Origin: Anagrus nilaparvatae
Taxonomy: Eukaryota; Arthropoda; Insecta; Hymenoptera; Mymaridae
Reading direction: 5' to 3'
Length of the DNA stretch: 64,000 nt
NCBI GenBank assembly: GCA_022575985.1
Contig: JAKSXM010000007.1
Coordinates: 58,062,501 to 58,126,500 of the forward strand
Shown: positions 49,901 through 62,716 of the stretch, one piece after another
How positions within the stretch are numbered: the first letter of the stretch is position 1
Layout of the letters: each line of letters starts with the position of its first letter
Position numbers and translations under genes: made by a program
Notes under the pieces: model-generated
What the model saw: only the letters and a program-made list of their open reading frames with translations
Told to the model about the DNA's origin: nothing
Databases searched by the model: none

Positions 49901-52900
49901 TTTTAATTTCATGATTGCCAATAAAAACATGCATATCATTACTATTTCTTTCATGTTTATCATACTATTTCCTTTTACACCGAAAGCCGTTTAAACTGAG
50001 TTAGCTAAGATTTAAAGAAAATATCATGAGTTAATTTCAAATAGTCACAAGTTTGTTTAATAGCTTTATGACAGGTCTTAACAGAACTGGATAATAGTAG
50101 TATCGTCTGTATAAGGGCATATCCATTACTTTTCATACAAAAATGTGCGTACCTATAACTCTGATCGGGCTTAATTTTCAGGGGTATTAGGGGTAATATA
50201 AAACTCAGCCAGCCAAAATTTCAGCCATTTTGCAGGACGAATTGTCGAGATACAAGCTCTAAAAAATCTCACAATAGCTGTTTTAAGCCAATTTTCAAAA
50301 ATTTACTGGGCCTAAAAGGCCTAAACCTATCAAAAAAATTTTCAAAAAGTTTCAAGGAGTTGATTTTTACTGGCATTGATTAACGTAAGATTAATTTTAT
50401 CGAAAAAAGATGATTTTTGAACTTAAATTGTAACGCAGCATCATTAGATTTTTTAAAAAATCTTAAAATGGTGATAACTTGCTCATTTGTCTGTCAAAAA
50501 TAATTTTTTTTTGTTTAAATGAGCTCATTTTTCCCTGGCTATTCGAATATTAAACAAGAAAAAAAATTTTTTTTTTACCCCTTAACCACTTGTAGGCCAA
50601 TATTGGTCCAATTATTCCACATTTTCAGAGTCTTATATCTACGAACAGAAGCCAATACCATCGCCCAAATTTTCAGGGAATTTTTTTTAATATCAAAAGA
50701 AGCTTTCTTGAAATTTTCAGCTCTTAAAATGCTCAGAGAAATATTTTGCAAGCGAATAAAGTGGTTAAAAAAACGATATTTTCGGAAACAGCAAACTTTC
50801 AATTGCTTATATCTCCGGTCTTTGATGACCTTTGTTAACGTTTAAGGTCTCATTTTAAAGGTCGTTGCTATACGCTTCTAACAAGACCAATTGGAAGTCT
50901 TAAGCTAATGATTCTGAGTCACAATTTAAGTTCAAATATCAGCTTTTTTTCGATAAAATGAATCTTACGTTAATCAATGCCAGTAAAAATCAACTCTTTG
51001 AAACTTTTTGAAAATTTTTTTGTTGAAATTGAAGTGTTGAAATTGAAGTTGTTGAAATTTTGTTGAAGTTGAAATTTCTGAAATTTCCGAATTTCCAAAA
51101 ATTCTCAAAGGGGTGGTAATATTAAAAATTCTTTTAGACTGATTTGATGTGTATTTTTATTGCGGAGGGCATGAGACTCATTTTTTTAAAATTTAATCAA
51201 TAAATTTTGTTAAAAATCAAAACAACTGATTTTAAAATTTTTTTGGTTCTGTGGCCCCTTAAAAAAGAGGCCCAAATCGCACGTAAATTATCATCCAAGA
51301 CAAATCCGATTCTTTTGTTGCTCATATGGTCAAAATAAAATTTTTATTTCTCAGCTTTTAGAAAACGCCATTTTTTCAATCGCACCGTGGGACAAAAAAA
51401 GTGTTTTTGACCCGCGAGAAAGAAAAAAATATTCCTGAATCATATAGAAACGATTGTGAAAAAGACATTATCAAAATCAGTACATTAATGCTAAAATTTA
51501 AAAATTCATTTTATTCACTAAAATTTAAAAAATTTAGAAACTAATCCATATATTCCATACATTTAAGTTTTGTAAGCTACTAACTATAAAAATTTAAAAT
51601 GTAAAATATGAAATCAATCTTGAAAAATAATTTAAAATTATACTTTTAAATATTTTAAAATTATTTTATCCTCAACTGAATTAGATAAATACTATATAAA
51701 TAATAATAATTATTAATATAGTCATCAAACTACCTGTAATTAACATTTATAATTACCCTTTTTTTTATATAACAAAATTATTTCAGATTAACAAATTATT
51801 TCATTTTTTTTTTAAATTTTAATATTTTGGTAACCTATATTTTTAATAATTATCACGTGTAAATATGATGTAATATTTAAAAATAATCAAATATATTTTA
51901 CATCTTTTTTTAATAAATATTTACACTATAGATCTCGCCATATATTTTTTAAACATACTTACTTATTTAAATTAAATTATTTTATAGATTGAAGAAGAAC
52001 ATGAACAATATTCACAATATTCAGAATCAAAAAATTTACAAAATAGTAATGAAAAATCGATTTGCAAGTCATCAGCCATACAAAAAATGGTAAGAATAAA
52101 TGCAAAATTTACAACGACAAGGTCTTTAGGTCCAAAGTTTTTTTCCAAAATTTCGCAAAGAGCTAAAATAGCAGAAAAAACAAACCCCATAACTATAATT
52201 TGTTTAAATTGTAGAAAACGAAAACTTGAGCTATTTAAAAAATTTTTCACCAAATAAATTTCTAATAGCCTCATTTTTGTGTGCAATGATCTACTTTTAA
52301 ACCTGTTTAGCTGTCCTTGCTTTCCCAATAATTATTAAATAGCTGCGAAAACCACCTATCTTTATAGACCTATATTTTCTTAACTTTTTTAAAAGGTCGT
52401 GTTTGTAACTAATTTCTTTTTATTTTATTTTTGTGCCAACCTTTTTTTTAAAGCAGTCTATATTTGAGAGACATTCTGGTTATGCATTTAAAACTCATCT
52501 TTTTAGTACTAGTTTTTTACTATTCTCTTTTAAATTTATTTACTAACTATTTTTAGGAGAGAACTTTCGGTTTTTGGGACTAATATTTGTTACCGATTCT
52601 TTTAAAAAAAAAATTTTTGATAATCACCTTCTTTTAGGCTATTACTCCAGTCAAAATACGGGTTTGGGTGTACTTACAGTTGCGAATACGAGATTTGCTC
52701 TAGTATAGGTTTTTTGGGTCGCTAAACACGAAAATTGGGGTCTTTTGGCAAAGAAAATGGGGTATTTTTGAAGTATTCGCGTTCTGGGTCGATATATTTG
52801 TCAAAGAATAGGTTTCTAAGGGTTTTTTGGGTCAGTAATTATGAATCTTTTGGGGGGTAGTTGTAGCTAATTTAGACCTGACGTGGAGCCCCGTTTCGTA

Positions 52901-55900
52901 GACAAATTTTATCCTTGATAGGTCGATGGAATTTTCCAACGGATATTTATGTTTTTTGGGTCGCTGAACCCGAATATGGTATCAGTTTTTACCGAAAATG
53001 GTCCAGTTGCCCGCAATAGGCAACTTTCGGTTAATTTTCGGAGATTTTCTTATTTTCGCAAGGGTTACTTATGTTTTTCGGGTCGCTGAATACAAATATG
53101 ATATCGGTTTTTACCGAAAATGGTACAGTTGCCCACAATAAGCAACTTTAGGTTAATTTTCGGGGATGTTTTTATTTACGCGAGGGTTACTTATGTTTTT
53201 CGGGTTGCTGAACATGAATATTATATCGGTTTACACAGAATATGGTTCAGTTGCCCACAATAGGAATTTTGAGGGTTTTTTTGCGGGTTTTTTAATATTT
53301 ACATCCATTACTTATGTTTTTCAAGTCGCTGAACACGAATATGATATCGGTTTTTACCGAAAATGGTCCAGTTGCCCGCAATAGGCAACTTTTGGTTAAT
53401 TTTCGGGGATTTTTTTATTTACGCGAGGGTTACTTATGTTTTTCGGGTTGCCGAACACGAATATTATATCGGTTTTTATCGAAAATGGTTCAGTTGCCCG
53501 CAATAGGAATTTTGAGGTTTTTTGCGGGTTTTTTAATATTTTCATCCATCACTTATGTTTTTCGGGTCGCTGAACACGAATATGATATCGGTTTTTACCG
53601 AAAATGGTCCAGTTGCCCGCAATAGGCAACTTTTGGTTAATTTTCGGGGATTTTTTTATTTACGCGAGGGTTACTTATGTTTTTCGGGTTGCCGAACACG
53701 AATATTATATCGGTTTTTATCGAAAATGGTTCAGTTGCCCGCAATAGGAATTTTGAGGTTTTTTTGCGGGTTTTTTAATATTTTCATCCATTACTGATGT
53801 TTTTCGTGTAGCTGAACACGAATATGATATCGGTTTTTACCGAAAATGGTCCAGTTGCCCGCAATAGGCAACTTTTGGTTAATTTTCGGGGATTTTTTTA
53901 TTTACGCGAGGGTTACTTATGTTTTTCGGGTTGCCGAACATGAATATTATATCGGTTTTTATCGAAAATGGTTCAGTTGCCCGCAATAGGAATTTTGAGG
54001 TTATACTTTTCGGGGTTTTTAACATTTTCATCAACTGCTTATGTTTTTTGGGTCGCTGAACACGAATATAATATCAGTTTTTACTAAAAATGATTCATGT
54101 ACCCACAATAGGTAATTTTAGGCTATTTTTTTTAGATTTTCTAAACATTTTTTAGTATTATTTATGTTTTTTTATCTAATATGAACATGAAAAAGATATT
54201 TGTTTTTACCAAATTTGGTCGAATGTCCATGAAAAAAGCAACTTTAGATTAAATTTTATGAGTGTCTGTATTTATTTTTTTTTTAACATAATTATTTTAT
54301 GAACCAAACAGCAAGTACCAAAAAAATATATTTTTTAAATATAAATAATTAATAAAAAACCGATACCATATTCGTGTTCAGCGACCCGAAAAACATAAGT
54401 AACCCTTGCGAAAATAAAAAAATCTCCGAAAATTAACCAAAAGTTGCCTATTGCAGGCAACTGGACCATTTTCGGTAAAAACCGATATCATATTCGTATT
54501 CAGCGACCCGAAAAACATAAGTAACCCTTGCGAAAATAAAAAAATCTCCGAAAATTAACCAAAAGTTGCCTATTGCGGGCAAACTGGGCCATTTTCAGTA
54601 AAAACCGATATCATATTCATGTTCAGCGACCCGAAAAACATAAGTAACCCTTGCGAAAATAAAAAAATCTTCGAAAATTAACCAAAAGTTGCCTATTGCG
54701 GGCAACTGGACCATTTTCGGTAAAAACTGATATCATATTCGGGCTCAGCGACCCAAAAAACATAAATACCCCTTGGAAAATTCCATCGACCTATCAAGGA
54801 TAAAATTTGTCTACGAAACGGGGCTCCACGTCAGGTCTAATTTAAGGGTGAAATATTAATGTTACCGTTTTACATAGTATGGTTCCAATGAGAGCTTTTG
54901 CTTTTCAGGACCTAAAGAATACTAAAATCACGAAGCAAGATGAATATAAGATACGCAATCTTTTCTTACATGACTCTCCGTCTAATATACTTTTCGGATT
55001 TATGTATTTTTAAGGGATATTTTATGTATATTACGGGATATTTAAGTATACAATTTTTGTATCATCTCTCTCTCTTTCTCTTTGGAATTATTTTCGTAAT
55101 CTTTTTTCAAATTTTTTCACATAATTTTTGATGCTATTTATTGGCCTTGCTTTTTTGTCCACCTTTTTCTTTCAGGGACATTTTTGAATCATTTTTCCAT
55201 AAGAATCAGATTATAATCTCTTTATTTTTTAAACTTCACTATACCAAGCGCCCTTAGTATTGAAAATTCAGAATTAAAAAATTTTTTTTTTTAATTCAAA
55301 ATTCATTAAAATTTTTTTTGATATTTATTTTAAAACCATTAAACAATATCTAGAAACTATTAAACAATACATCGAACCTCTTTTAAATTGAATAATTTTT
55401 GTTAAAACTATAATATAATTCACGATCGGATTTTAACAACTTATTTAAGTAAAAAGTGCTTATTAATTTTTGGGGAATTTTTATAATTTACTGAAAGAAA
55501 TAAATATGATTAAATCTTTGGAAAAAATAAATTTTATTAAAGTAAATTAAAAACTTTATTTTATATAATATAGAAAAATATAATTGAAGAAATATCAATT
55601 GATGAAAAAATTCTAAAATCCTCAGATGAAATGGACAAAAATGAAAATACTGAAGAAAAAATCAATAAAAGAGCAAGTGAAAAAGAAATAAATAATTCAT
55701 CAAAATCATCAATTATCGAATCATTTAAGTCAAAATTATCAATAGAAAATAATTTAGTTAAAAATAATAATAATAATAACCAAATTGATTGCATTACTAG
55801 TGCTCGTCAAGATATTATAGATTTTTGTTCCAGTGTTGACGATATTGAACGTAGCTTTCGTGGTATTCAACTTAACATGAATACTACAACGAATGACGTC

Positions 55901-55942
55901 ATGCAAGGAGAAAAAGAATTAAAAAAAACACGAAACGATTGA
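32752..55942 (+). CDS. DNAAF1: Dynein axonemal assembly factor 1 (LRRC50/dtr homologue), 14 coding exons
   Basis: DNAAF1 acts in the cytoplasm in pre-assembly of axonemal dynein arms for motile cilia and sperm flagella; in insects these are sensory cilia and sperm. Exons: 32752-33131, 33193-33284, 33350-33571, 34310-34452, 34513-34676, 34792-34927, 36941-37069, 37173-37322, 37403-37564, 37644-38112, 39520-39572, 40227-40385, 51988-52089, 55574-55942. They keep one frame for 909 codons; all but the exon 8 donor (GTTTAG) have good GT-AG sites. Residues 1-126 are acidic and low-complexity. Residues ~127-335 hold [20 protein letters not shown], six leucine-rich repeats and the LRRcap motif [17 protein letters not shown], all close to vertebrate DNAAF1. 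Residues 380-909 are Asn/Asp/Glu-rich and not recognisably conserved, so exon choice there rests on frame and splice sites. The start is the first ATG in frame with the LRR region. The gene is convergent with the G-beta gene. Confidence 0.88.
33608..34272. mobile_element. foldback element in DNAAF1 intron 3
   Basis: ACACTGTAAAATTGTTGATG at the left is mirrored by CATCACAATTTTACAGTGTG at the right. Inner pairs include GTCACCAGATGAAAATTGT near 33811 and AATTTTCATCTGGTGACAC near 34056. It occupies nearly the whole intron between exons 3 and 4. Confidence 0.7.
34928..36940. other. DNAAF1 intron 6
   Basis: No second gene is supported. It contains a hairpin near 36357-36406 (GGAGAAGTATAAGTA ... 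TTTACACTTCTCC). Short open frames on both strands overlap each other and have no domain. Confidence 0.55.
36941..40385 (+). CDS. DNAAF1: DNAAF1 exons 7-12: Asn/Asp/Glu-rich region
   Basis: Exons 36941-37069, 37173-37322, 37403-37564 and 37644-38112 are joined in phase 0; exon 10 ends in phase 1. Exon 11 (39520-39572) restores frame by joining G|AG and ends at ACATCA before GTAATT. Exon 12 (40227-40385) begins ATGGAATTCCCC and ends GAG before GTTATT. Skipping exon 11 would read GAT GGA ATT CCC CGT CGA TAA and stop, which supports its inclusion. Exon 8 has the weakest donor. If that donor is not used, translation stops at 37326-37328 (TAG) and gives a ~473-residue LRR-only form. Confidence 0.72.
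38455..39062. mobile_element. GGTTTGTGT / C-tract element in DNAAF1 intron 10
   Basis: The left end has ATAACCGGTTTGTGTAAC and GCATGGAACATGTTC. The right end has the inverted GAACATGTTCCATG. Inside are a ~30-bp minisatellite (CTGCACCAAAGGTCCCTAGG-like, four to five units, 38713-38830) and a ~28-bp array of CAATTTTTGACCCCCCCCC units (38858-39013). Relatives are at 24330, 46043 and 48401. No coding capacity. Confidence 0.7.
38858..39013. repeat. C-tract minisatellite (G-quadruplex-prone on minus strand)
   Basis: Six C-runs of about 6-10 bases are spaced by (C)CTAAAA(A/G)CGTCAATTTTTGA. The minus strand therefore has six G-runs with ~20-nt spacers in the DNAAF1 intron, on the non-transcribed-sense complement. 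The same array is in the copy at 48590-48757. Confidence 0.9.
41537..42009 (-). repeat. 3' LTR of the BEL-like element
   Basis: 473 bp, TG...CA. The last 193 bp (41817-42009) match the other LTR with one visible mismatch; the first ~280 bp are clearly diverged. Confidence 0.9.
42010..42020 (-). other. putative polypurine tract
   Basis: GGCGGGCGGTA on the minus strand lies directly before the 3' LTR, where plus-strand DNA priming would start. Confidence 0.5.
42315..42460. repeat. 24-bp tandem repeat after Gag
   Basis: Four to five copies of GCCGCTATTGGAGCTGCTGA(A/G)GTT. The period is a multiple of three, so alanine- or leucine-rich open frames run through on both strands. They are artefacts. 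Confidence 0.9.
42468..43809 (-). pseudogene. broken BEL/Pao Gag with zinc knuckles
   Basis: Reading from 43809 (a MSTTSKST start), the frame meets a TGA at 43756-43758, runs on as [19 protein letters not shown] to about 43660, then shifts into the frame that continues to 42468. That frame contains [26 protein letters not shown] (a DUF1759-type capsid signature), an in-frame TAG at 43272-43274, [15 protein letters not shown], then the CCHC knuckles ([37 protein letters not shown]), and stops at TGA 42468. In a complete element a protease and RT would follow; here none does. The product could at most be made from partial frames. Confidence 0.82.
44253..44267 (-). other. putative primer-binding site
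   Basis: Directly after the 5' LTR, the minus strand reads TGGTCAGTGTCTCGC. Starting with TGG, it would pair with a tRNA CCA end. I cannot name the tRNA. Confidence 0.5.
44268..44768 (-). repeat. 5' LTR of the BEL-like element
   Basis: 501 bp, TG...CA. Shares AGCGGACTGTATAAAAA and the 44576-44768 block with its partner. Confidence 0.9.
44913..45843. mobile_element. ~0.93-kb foldback element
   Basis: AAGAGGAGTTGAATACATTT at 44913 is inverted at 45843 (AAATGTATTGAACTCCCCTT). Inner pairs include GGGCTTAGAAACGCAGGGTC-like blocks near 45020 and 45715 and ACCAATTTTTAAAATGCTGC near 45208 with its complement near 45525. It lies in the loop of the 40713-47597 foldback. A truncated relative is at 19440-19810. 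Confidence 0.8.
46043..46914. mobile_element. GGTTTGTGT / C-tract element inside the large foldback
   Basis: It interrupts the right arm between ACTAAAATTAAAAAA and ATTGGGACTC. The left arm of the host foldback preserves the uninterrupted site in reverse complement (near 41245-41270). The ends are CTTATAACCGGTTTTTG and ATGTTCCATG. It carries CTGAACCTGAATTATTCCAA tandem units (about 46170-46300) and three C-tract units (46798-46862). A TA-flanked MITE is nested within. Confidence 0.8.
46492..46760. mobile_element. 269-bp TA-flanked MITE, CACCGAAAAAAAAAGG family
   Basis: CACCGAAAAAAAAAGG at 46492 is inverted at 46760, with TA on both sides (46490-46491 and 46761-46762). The interior is much more GC-rich than the neighbourhood (GATCGGGCGAAGCAGCCGTC), which suggests a recent arrival. 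No coding capacity. Confidence 0.85.
47757..47965. repeat. decayed fragment of the GACCTGACGTGGAGCC foldback family
   Basis: AGACCAGATGTAGAGCCTCA, GGTCGATGGAATTTCCCAAC and GAACACGAATATGATATCGG match the start of the 52875-54837 element. Only the left end and about two repeat units remain. Confidence 0.65.
48401..49351 (+). repeat. near-identical copy of 38644-39612, carrying a DNAAF1 exon
   Basis: The 951-bp block matches 38644-39612 base for base outside a missing ~30-bp minisatellite unit, C-tract length changes and a 2-bp deletion (near 49107). It contains the right part of the C-tract element and all of DNAAF1 exon 11 with flanking intron. It sits in intron 12, in the same orientation. 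A 31-bp direct repeat (48370-48400 and 49355-49385) borders it. Confidence 0.92.
49259..49311 (+). pseudogene. DNAAF1: ectopic copy of DNAAF1 exon 11
   Basis: Identical to exon 11 (39520-39572), including acceptor TTATTTCAG and donor GTAATT. Spliced after exon 12 (phase 0), it would be read in a different frame and reach a stop (TGA) after 12 codons. It is therefore either ignored or acts as a poison exon. Confidence 0.8.
49340..50130 (-). pseudogene. degenerate LINE RT C-terminal half
   Basis: The minus strand reads [59 protein letters not shown] and, downstream, [19 protein letters not shown] and [16 protein letters not shown]. This matches the post-catalytic region of LINE RTs (the LKWDxHI, YGIxxWGG and TR..NxLxxP motifs). 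Frameshifts and stops abound. The sequence continues on the far side of the 48401-49351 insertion, so that block landed inside this element. Confidence 0.65.
50329..51022. mobile_element. ~0.7-kb foldback element
   Basis: GTTTCAAGGAGTTGATTTTT near 50359 and AAAAATCAACTCTTTGAAAC near 50990 are inverted. The pairing continues through CATTGATTAACGTAAGATTA (50384) and its complement near 50960. The centre is loosely paired. Confidence 0.7.
51023..51987. other. end of DNAAF1 intron 12
   Basis: No gene seen. A GGCCCAAATCGCACGTAA segment near 51270 is the complement of the repeat at 6211-6287. The rest is AT-rich. Confidence 0.5.
51988..55942 (+). CDS. DNAAF1: DNAAF1 exons 13-14: C-terminus
   Basis: Exon 13 (51988-52089, 34 codons) begins after TTTTATAG with [14 protein letters not shown] and ends KM before GTAAGA. 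Exon 14 (55574-55942) begins [13 protein letters not shown] and ends KKTRND-stop. It includes a better-structured segment, [20 protein letters not shown], within otherwise Ser/Lys/Asn-rich sequence. Both are in phase 0 with exon 12. The introns before them are 11.6 kb and 3.5 kb and filled with transposons. Confidence 0.78.
52645..54860. mobile_element. CTCCAGTC-family element (copy 3), right end lost
   Basis: TA-CTCCAGTCAAAATACGGG starts at 52645, and the next ~150 bp match copy 1 (GTTGCGAATACGAGATTTGC). It is split by the 52875-54837 foldback and resumes at AATTTAAGGGTGAAATATTAAT. The expected right terminus is missing. Confidence 0.7.
52875..54837. mobile_element. foldback element with ~120-bp tandem arrays in its arms
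   Basis: GACCTGACGTGGAGCCCCGT at 52875 is inverted at 54837, and the 7-bp TAATTTA flanks both sides (52868-52874 and 54838-54844). The long left arm holds about ten copies of a ~120-bp unit (GAACACGAATATGATATCGG ... CAGTTGCCCGCAATAGG ... GGTTACTTATGTTTTTCGGG), partly as ~237-bp dimers. The right arm (54355-54770) holds about four inverted copies. Short repeat-encoded frames are not genes. Confidence 0.88.
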
Positions 55943-56147
55943 ATTTAGGGCAAAGTTTTAGCAGAAAAAAAAATGAGGGTGAATGAAAATATTATGATAT
56001 TTTTTTTAAAATTAAATATTCATGATTTTTTTTAGATTTTAAGTAAAAACAAAAAAAGAAAAAAAGCTATATTAAATAAATATTTACAAGATTTTTTTTT
56101 TACTTTGTTTAAATAGTAAAATGTATGAAAAATTATATAAAAGATTG

Positions 56148-56153
56148 AATAAA
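56148..56153 (+). terminator. DNAAF1: candidate DNAAF1 polyadenylation signal
   Basis: AATAAA lies 206 nt after the stop codon, the first strong hexamer downstream in a T/A-rich context. Confidence 0.55.
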
Positions 56154-56159
56154 GAATTT

Positions 56160-59100
56160 TATTAAAAATTAATTACTTTATTTTTTACCGTATAATACTG
56201 TCACGTTAATCTGCTTGATTTTTCAAGCCTAATTAAAAATTAAAAAAATTTTTTTTCTAAGTTTTATCAAACATTTGTAGCCACATAATTATAAACTTCA
56301 GAAAAGTTAGCTGCAGATTTTTTTTATATTATTTGAATTACTTTCTCAGTAAAATAATGAAGAATATTTTAAAATTTTTAAATTGAAACGATTTTAAGTG
56401 AATCTTTAAAATTTTGATTTTACTTGATATTTCAACACGCTGTCTACATATCTGAGAGAATAAGTTTCCCTGTGTTTTCCAGGTTTTTCCAGGGTAAAAA
56501 CGAAAAATTTCCAGGTTAAATTTTAGACGTAGTAATTTAATATTATTAATTTAATATTTTATAAAATTTGACTTATTTATGAGTCTTTCTAAGCCCAAAA
56601 CAGCCATACTGGGCAAGCAACTGAAGATAACGTGCAAATACTTAAAATTTAAGTAAAACAACCTAACAAAAAACTTTTGTTAATGAAAAATTCTTCTGAT
56701 TATCTTGCAGGTATCAAAAAACAGCAGCTTGTGATTAAAGGATATGAAAAATATACAAGAAATAAATAAATTAAAAAAATTGGATTTTTTATTTAATTAA
56801 TTAAATTTTATTATCATTATTATTATATTATTATATTATTATTATTATTATTTATAATAATATTATATTTAATTTTTATTATCAATATTAATTTATTTTT
56901 AAATGCATACACAGCTTAAACATCTAATTTTTTTTTTGACATAAAGTGATAAAAAACAAAAAAAAAATTTTTTTATTATTAATTATACGTTGTTTTTTTT
57001 TTTTTGTTTTTTTTTTTGCAATTTTTTCATTTTTTTTGTTAAATTTTTTTCATTTTCTTCTTATCTCTTTAAAAAGGTATAAAGGAAAAAAAAGGTATTG
57101 CTTGTTGATGGCTTATAGTTTTATTTGATGTTGGGTACTTGTAAGAAAGAGGATTTTTGTTTTTTTTTTGGAATTTTCAAAAAAAAAAAAAAGTAACAAA
57201 TTTTTTTTGTATTAAAAATCTTTGATTTAAATACTTTTTTTTCTTCTTATTAAATCTTTTCTACATCTTCATTTTTTTTTTAATTTTCTTTTTTTTTTTT
57301 AAATTTTTTTTTGTGATTTTTAATTTTTATATTTCTTTAATGTAAATATGTAATGATATTTTTATGTAAAGAGAAATATTTACTACAAGAATAATATCGT
57401 GAATAATAAAAGTTTAAAGATTACAATTTTTTTTGTGAATAGTTTCAAAAAAACAAAAAAACAAAAAAAATTTATTTCTAGTAATTTTTTTTTTTTATTA
57501 CAAAAATGTTTAAAAAATTTATTACTAAAAAAACATTACTTTTTTTATTTTTTATCTATAATTAGAGTATTAAAAATTACAAAAGTGTTTTTTTATTATT
57601 TTTTTTTTGTTTTATAATAAAGAGGTAGAGAAAGATTTGTTTTATATTTTTTTTTTCTGAGGAAATTTAATTATAAGAAAAAGGATAGAGATTTATATAT
57701 AATTAATTATTATTTAAAAACTAAACGATTAACATACTTTACATTAAATATTTTTAATTTTTCCTCTTAATATTCTTCAGTTTATTATTATTATTATTAT
57801 TTTAAATAAATATGAATATGTTGAAACGTATATTTTTACTTAAGCTTTTACACTTAATTCTACGTTTCACATCATCCGGTGATGCACATTTTTCAAAATA
57901 AAAAAAAAATAAAAAAATACCTTCAATAAAATCCAAAAAAAAAACATATTCTATTATTTATATATATATATTTATGGAAAAACACTTAAAAAAGCTTAAA
58001 TTTTTGCTCGAGTGTCTTTGTGTGAATACAATCTTATACCTTAATATATAAATAACTATATATATATATGTATATATATTTTTAAAAAAATTTATAATTC
58101 GCATACATTAATATTCGCATTTTGGGGGAGGGGGGCATTACATACGTATTTTTGTTATATATAATAATAATAATAATATTTACATTCATACCTTTATTTA
58201 TTTATAAATTTTAAGGTTTTTTTTTTTTAATAATTAAGAAACATTTACATTCATACAATTAATAATAAAAAACAATATATTGAAGGCTGGCTAATAAAAT
58301 GATTATTTAGACTATATATATTATTCATTCATTTTGACATTTAATTTTTTTTTTTTGTTATTTTTTTTAATTTTTTTTTTCTTATTATTTATCACGCACA
58401 AACTCACTCATATTGATAACCCACAAAATTAATATTAAAGATAATTGTGGGGTATTATAAAGCAACAAAAAAAAATATTTATACAAAATAAATAACAATA
58501 TTTGTTATATATATATATATATTTAAATTAAAAGATGATAAAAAAAATATATATATAATCTTAATTTATAATATAAGCAAGTTCAAATATTTAAAGTTAA
58601 TTTAACAAAAAAGAAAATTATTTGTGCGCGATTTGATAATTAATTAATTAACCTATATATATATATATATATATATTTCTTGTTGTGAATTTCATTTATT
58701 TATGTGCTAACTACCATTAAATTTAAAAGTGATTTTTTATTTTTTTGTTGCTGTTATTTTTCATTAAAATGAAATTATTTTTTTTTTACATAAATTATTG
58801 TGTATGTGTGTGCGTATATATTTCAATATACGTGAAATAGAAGATAATTTTTATATAAAAAACGTACATATTGAGCTTTACATGTTTTTCTTTTCTTATT
58901 TTATCATATAAGCAGAAATTTTTCTTCGCTTTTAAAAAATTAATGAAAAACGCTTTTTTTTTTAGTTAATTTTGACTGTAAATAAAAGCGTATTTTTTTT
59001 TACTGTATAGAAAATTTGAGCATTTATCTTTTCATTAATTTTGGTCTAATTATATAAATTTCTGTTCTCCTACAAAATTTAGCATTTTTTTTTTAGTTAA

Positions 59101-59986
59101 AACTACTACAAAAAAAATTACAGAAAAGATCATATTATCATGATTTTTAAAATATTAAATTCTATAGAAATAAATAACTATTTTAGTTAAAAGATAACGA
59201 TGATTGTTGTAACTTTGGTCACCTTTTTCTTTAAAAGTATTAAAAAAGTCTTTTTTTATCTATAATTTTTTGTTCGTTACCTTTTATTTTATGAAATACA
59301 TAATTTTATCATATCTACTTTTTTTTATATTAAATATTACAATTAATTATAATTTTTTGTGCATATATACGTTTTTTTTTTGAATTCTTAAGCATATAAG
59401 CTTTTTTCTATATAATTTTCACATTAAATTTTACTTTATTTTTGCATCTCTCACATTCATTCAATGGCTTTTTTTTTAAACATTTTTTTTTTGTTTTAAT
59501 ATTGTGCTTGGTTTTTATTGAGGATAATACATTTTTTGTTTGTTTTAAAAACCTTCTATAATAATCGGCAGTTATTGTTTTTATTAATAAACGCACGTCA
59601 GTTATATATTTTTTTTTATTTTTGTTATTTATTTGAATAACAAAAAAATTATACATTATAATTGAAAAAATTGATCAAATGATTTGTTTTCTTTCTTTCC
59701 TTTTTTTATTGTTAAATTACACAAAAAAAAAAAACAAAAAAAAAAATGATGAAATATCATTTTTAGTCAAAATTCTCTATTTTTTTTATATATAAATTAA
59801 TTATATTTTAATTAATTTATTAATAAATTCGGCAATTATTATATATGCAAATATGTACGTAATATTGATAAAAAATTTGCAATTTTATTTTGTGCTTATT
59901 TTTGTAAAATTTGATTGAATGAATTTTTTTCTTATTTTTGTTTTTTTTTTTTAATTTTAGAATAACATTTCAATATAAGATGTGAG
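56160..59986. other. region between convergent genes; likely contains the G-beta 3' UTR
   Basis: Extremely AT-rich, with long T-runs (56990-57320), (TTA)n at 56815-56850 and (TA)n at 58061-58085, 58505-58525 and 58650-58675, and a G-rich run (GGGGGAGGGGGG) at 58122. Several TTTATT (minus-strand AATAAA) hexamers could end the G-beta transcript, and I cannot choose among them. No gene seen. Confidence 0.5.

Positions 59987-62716
<2,730 letters not shown>

Noticed and set aside
53166..53797. Repetitive frames containing [24 protein letters not shown] units
   Set aside because: Products of the ~120-bp tandem units in the foldback arm, not a protein family.
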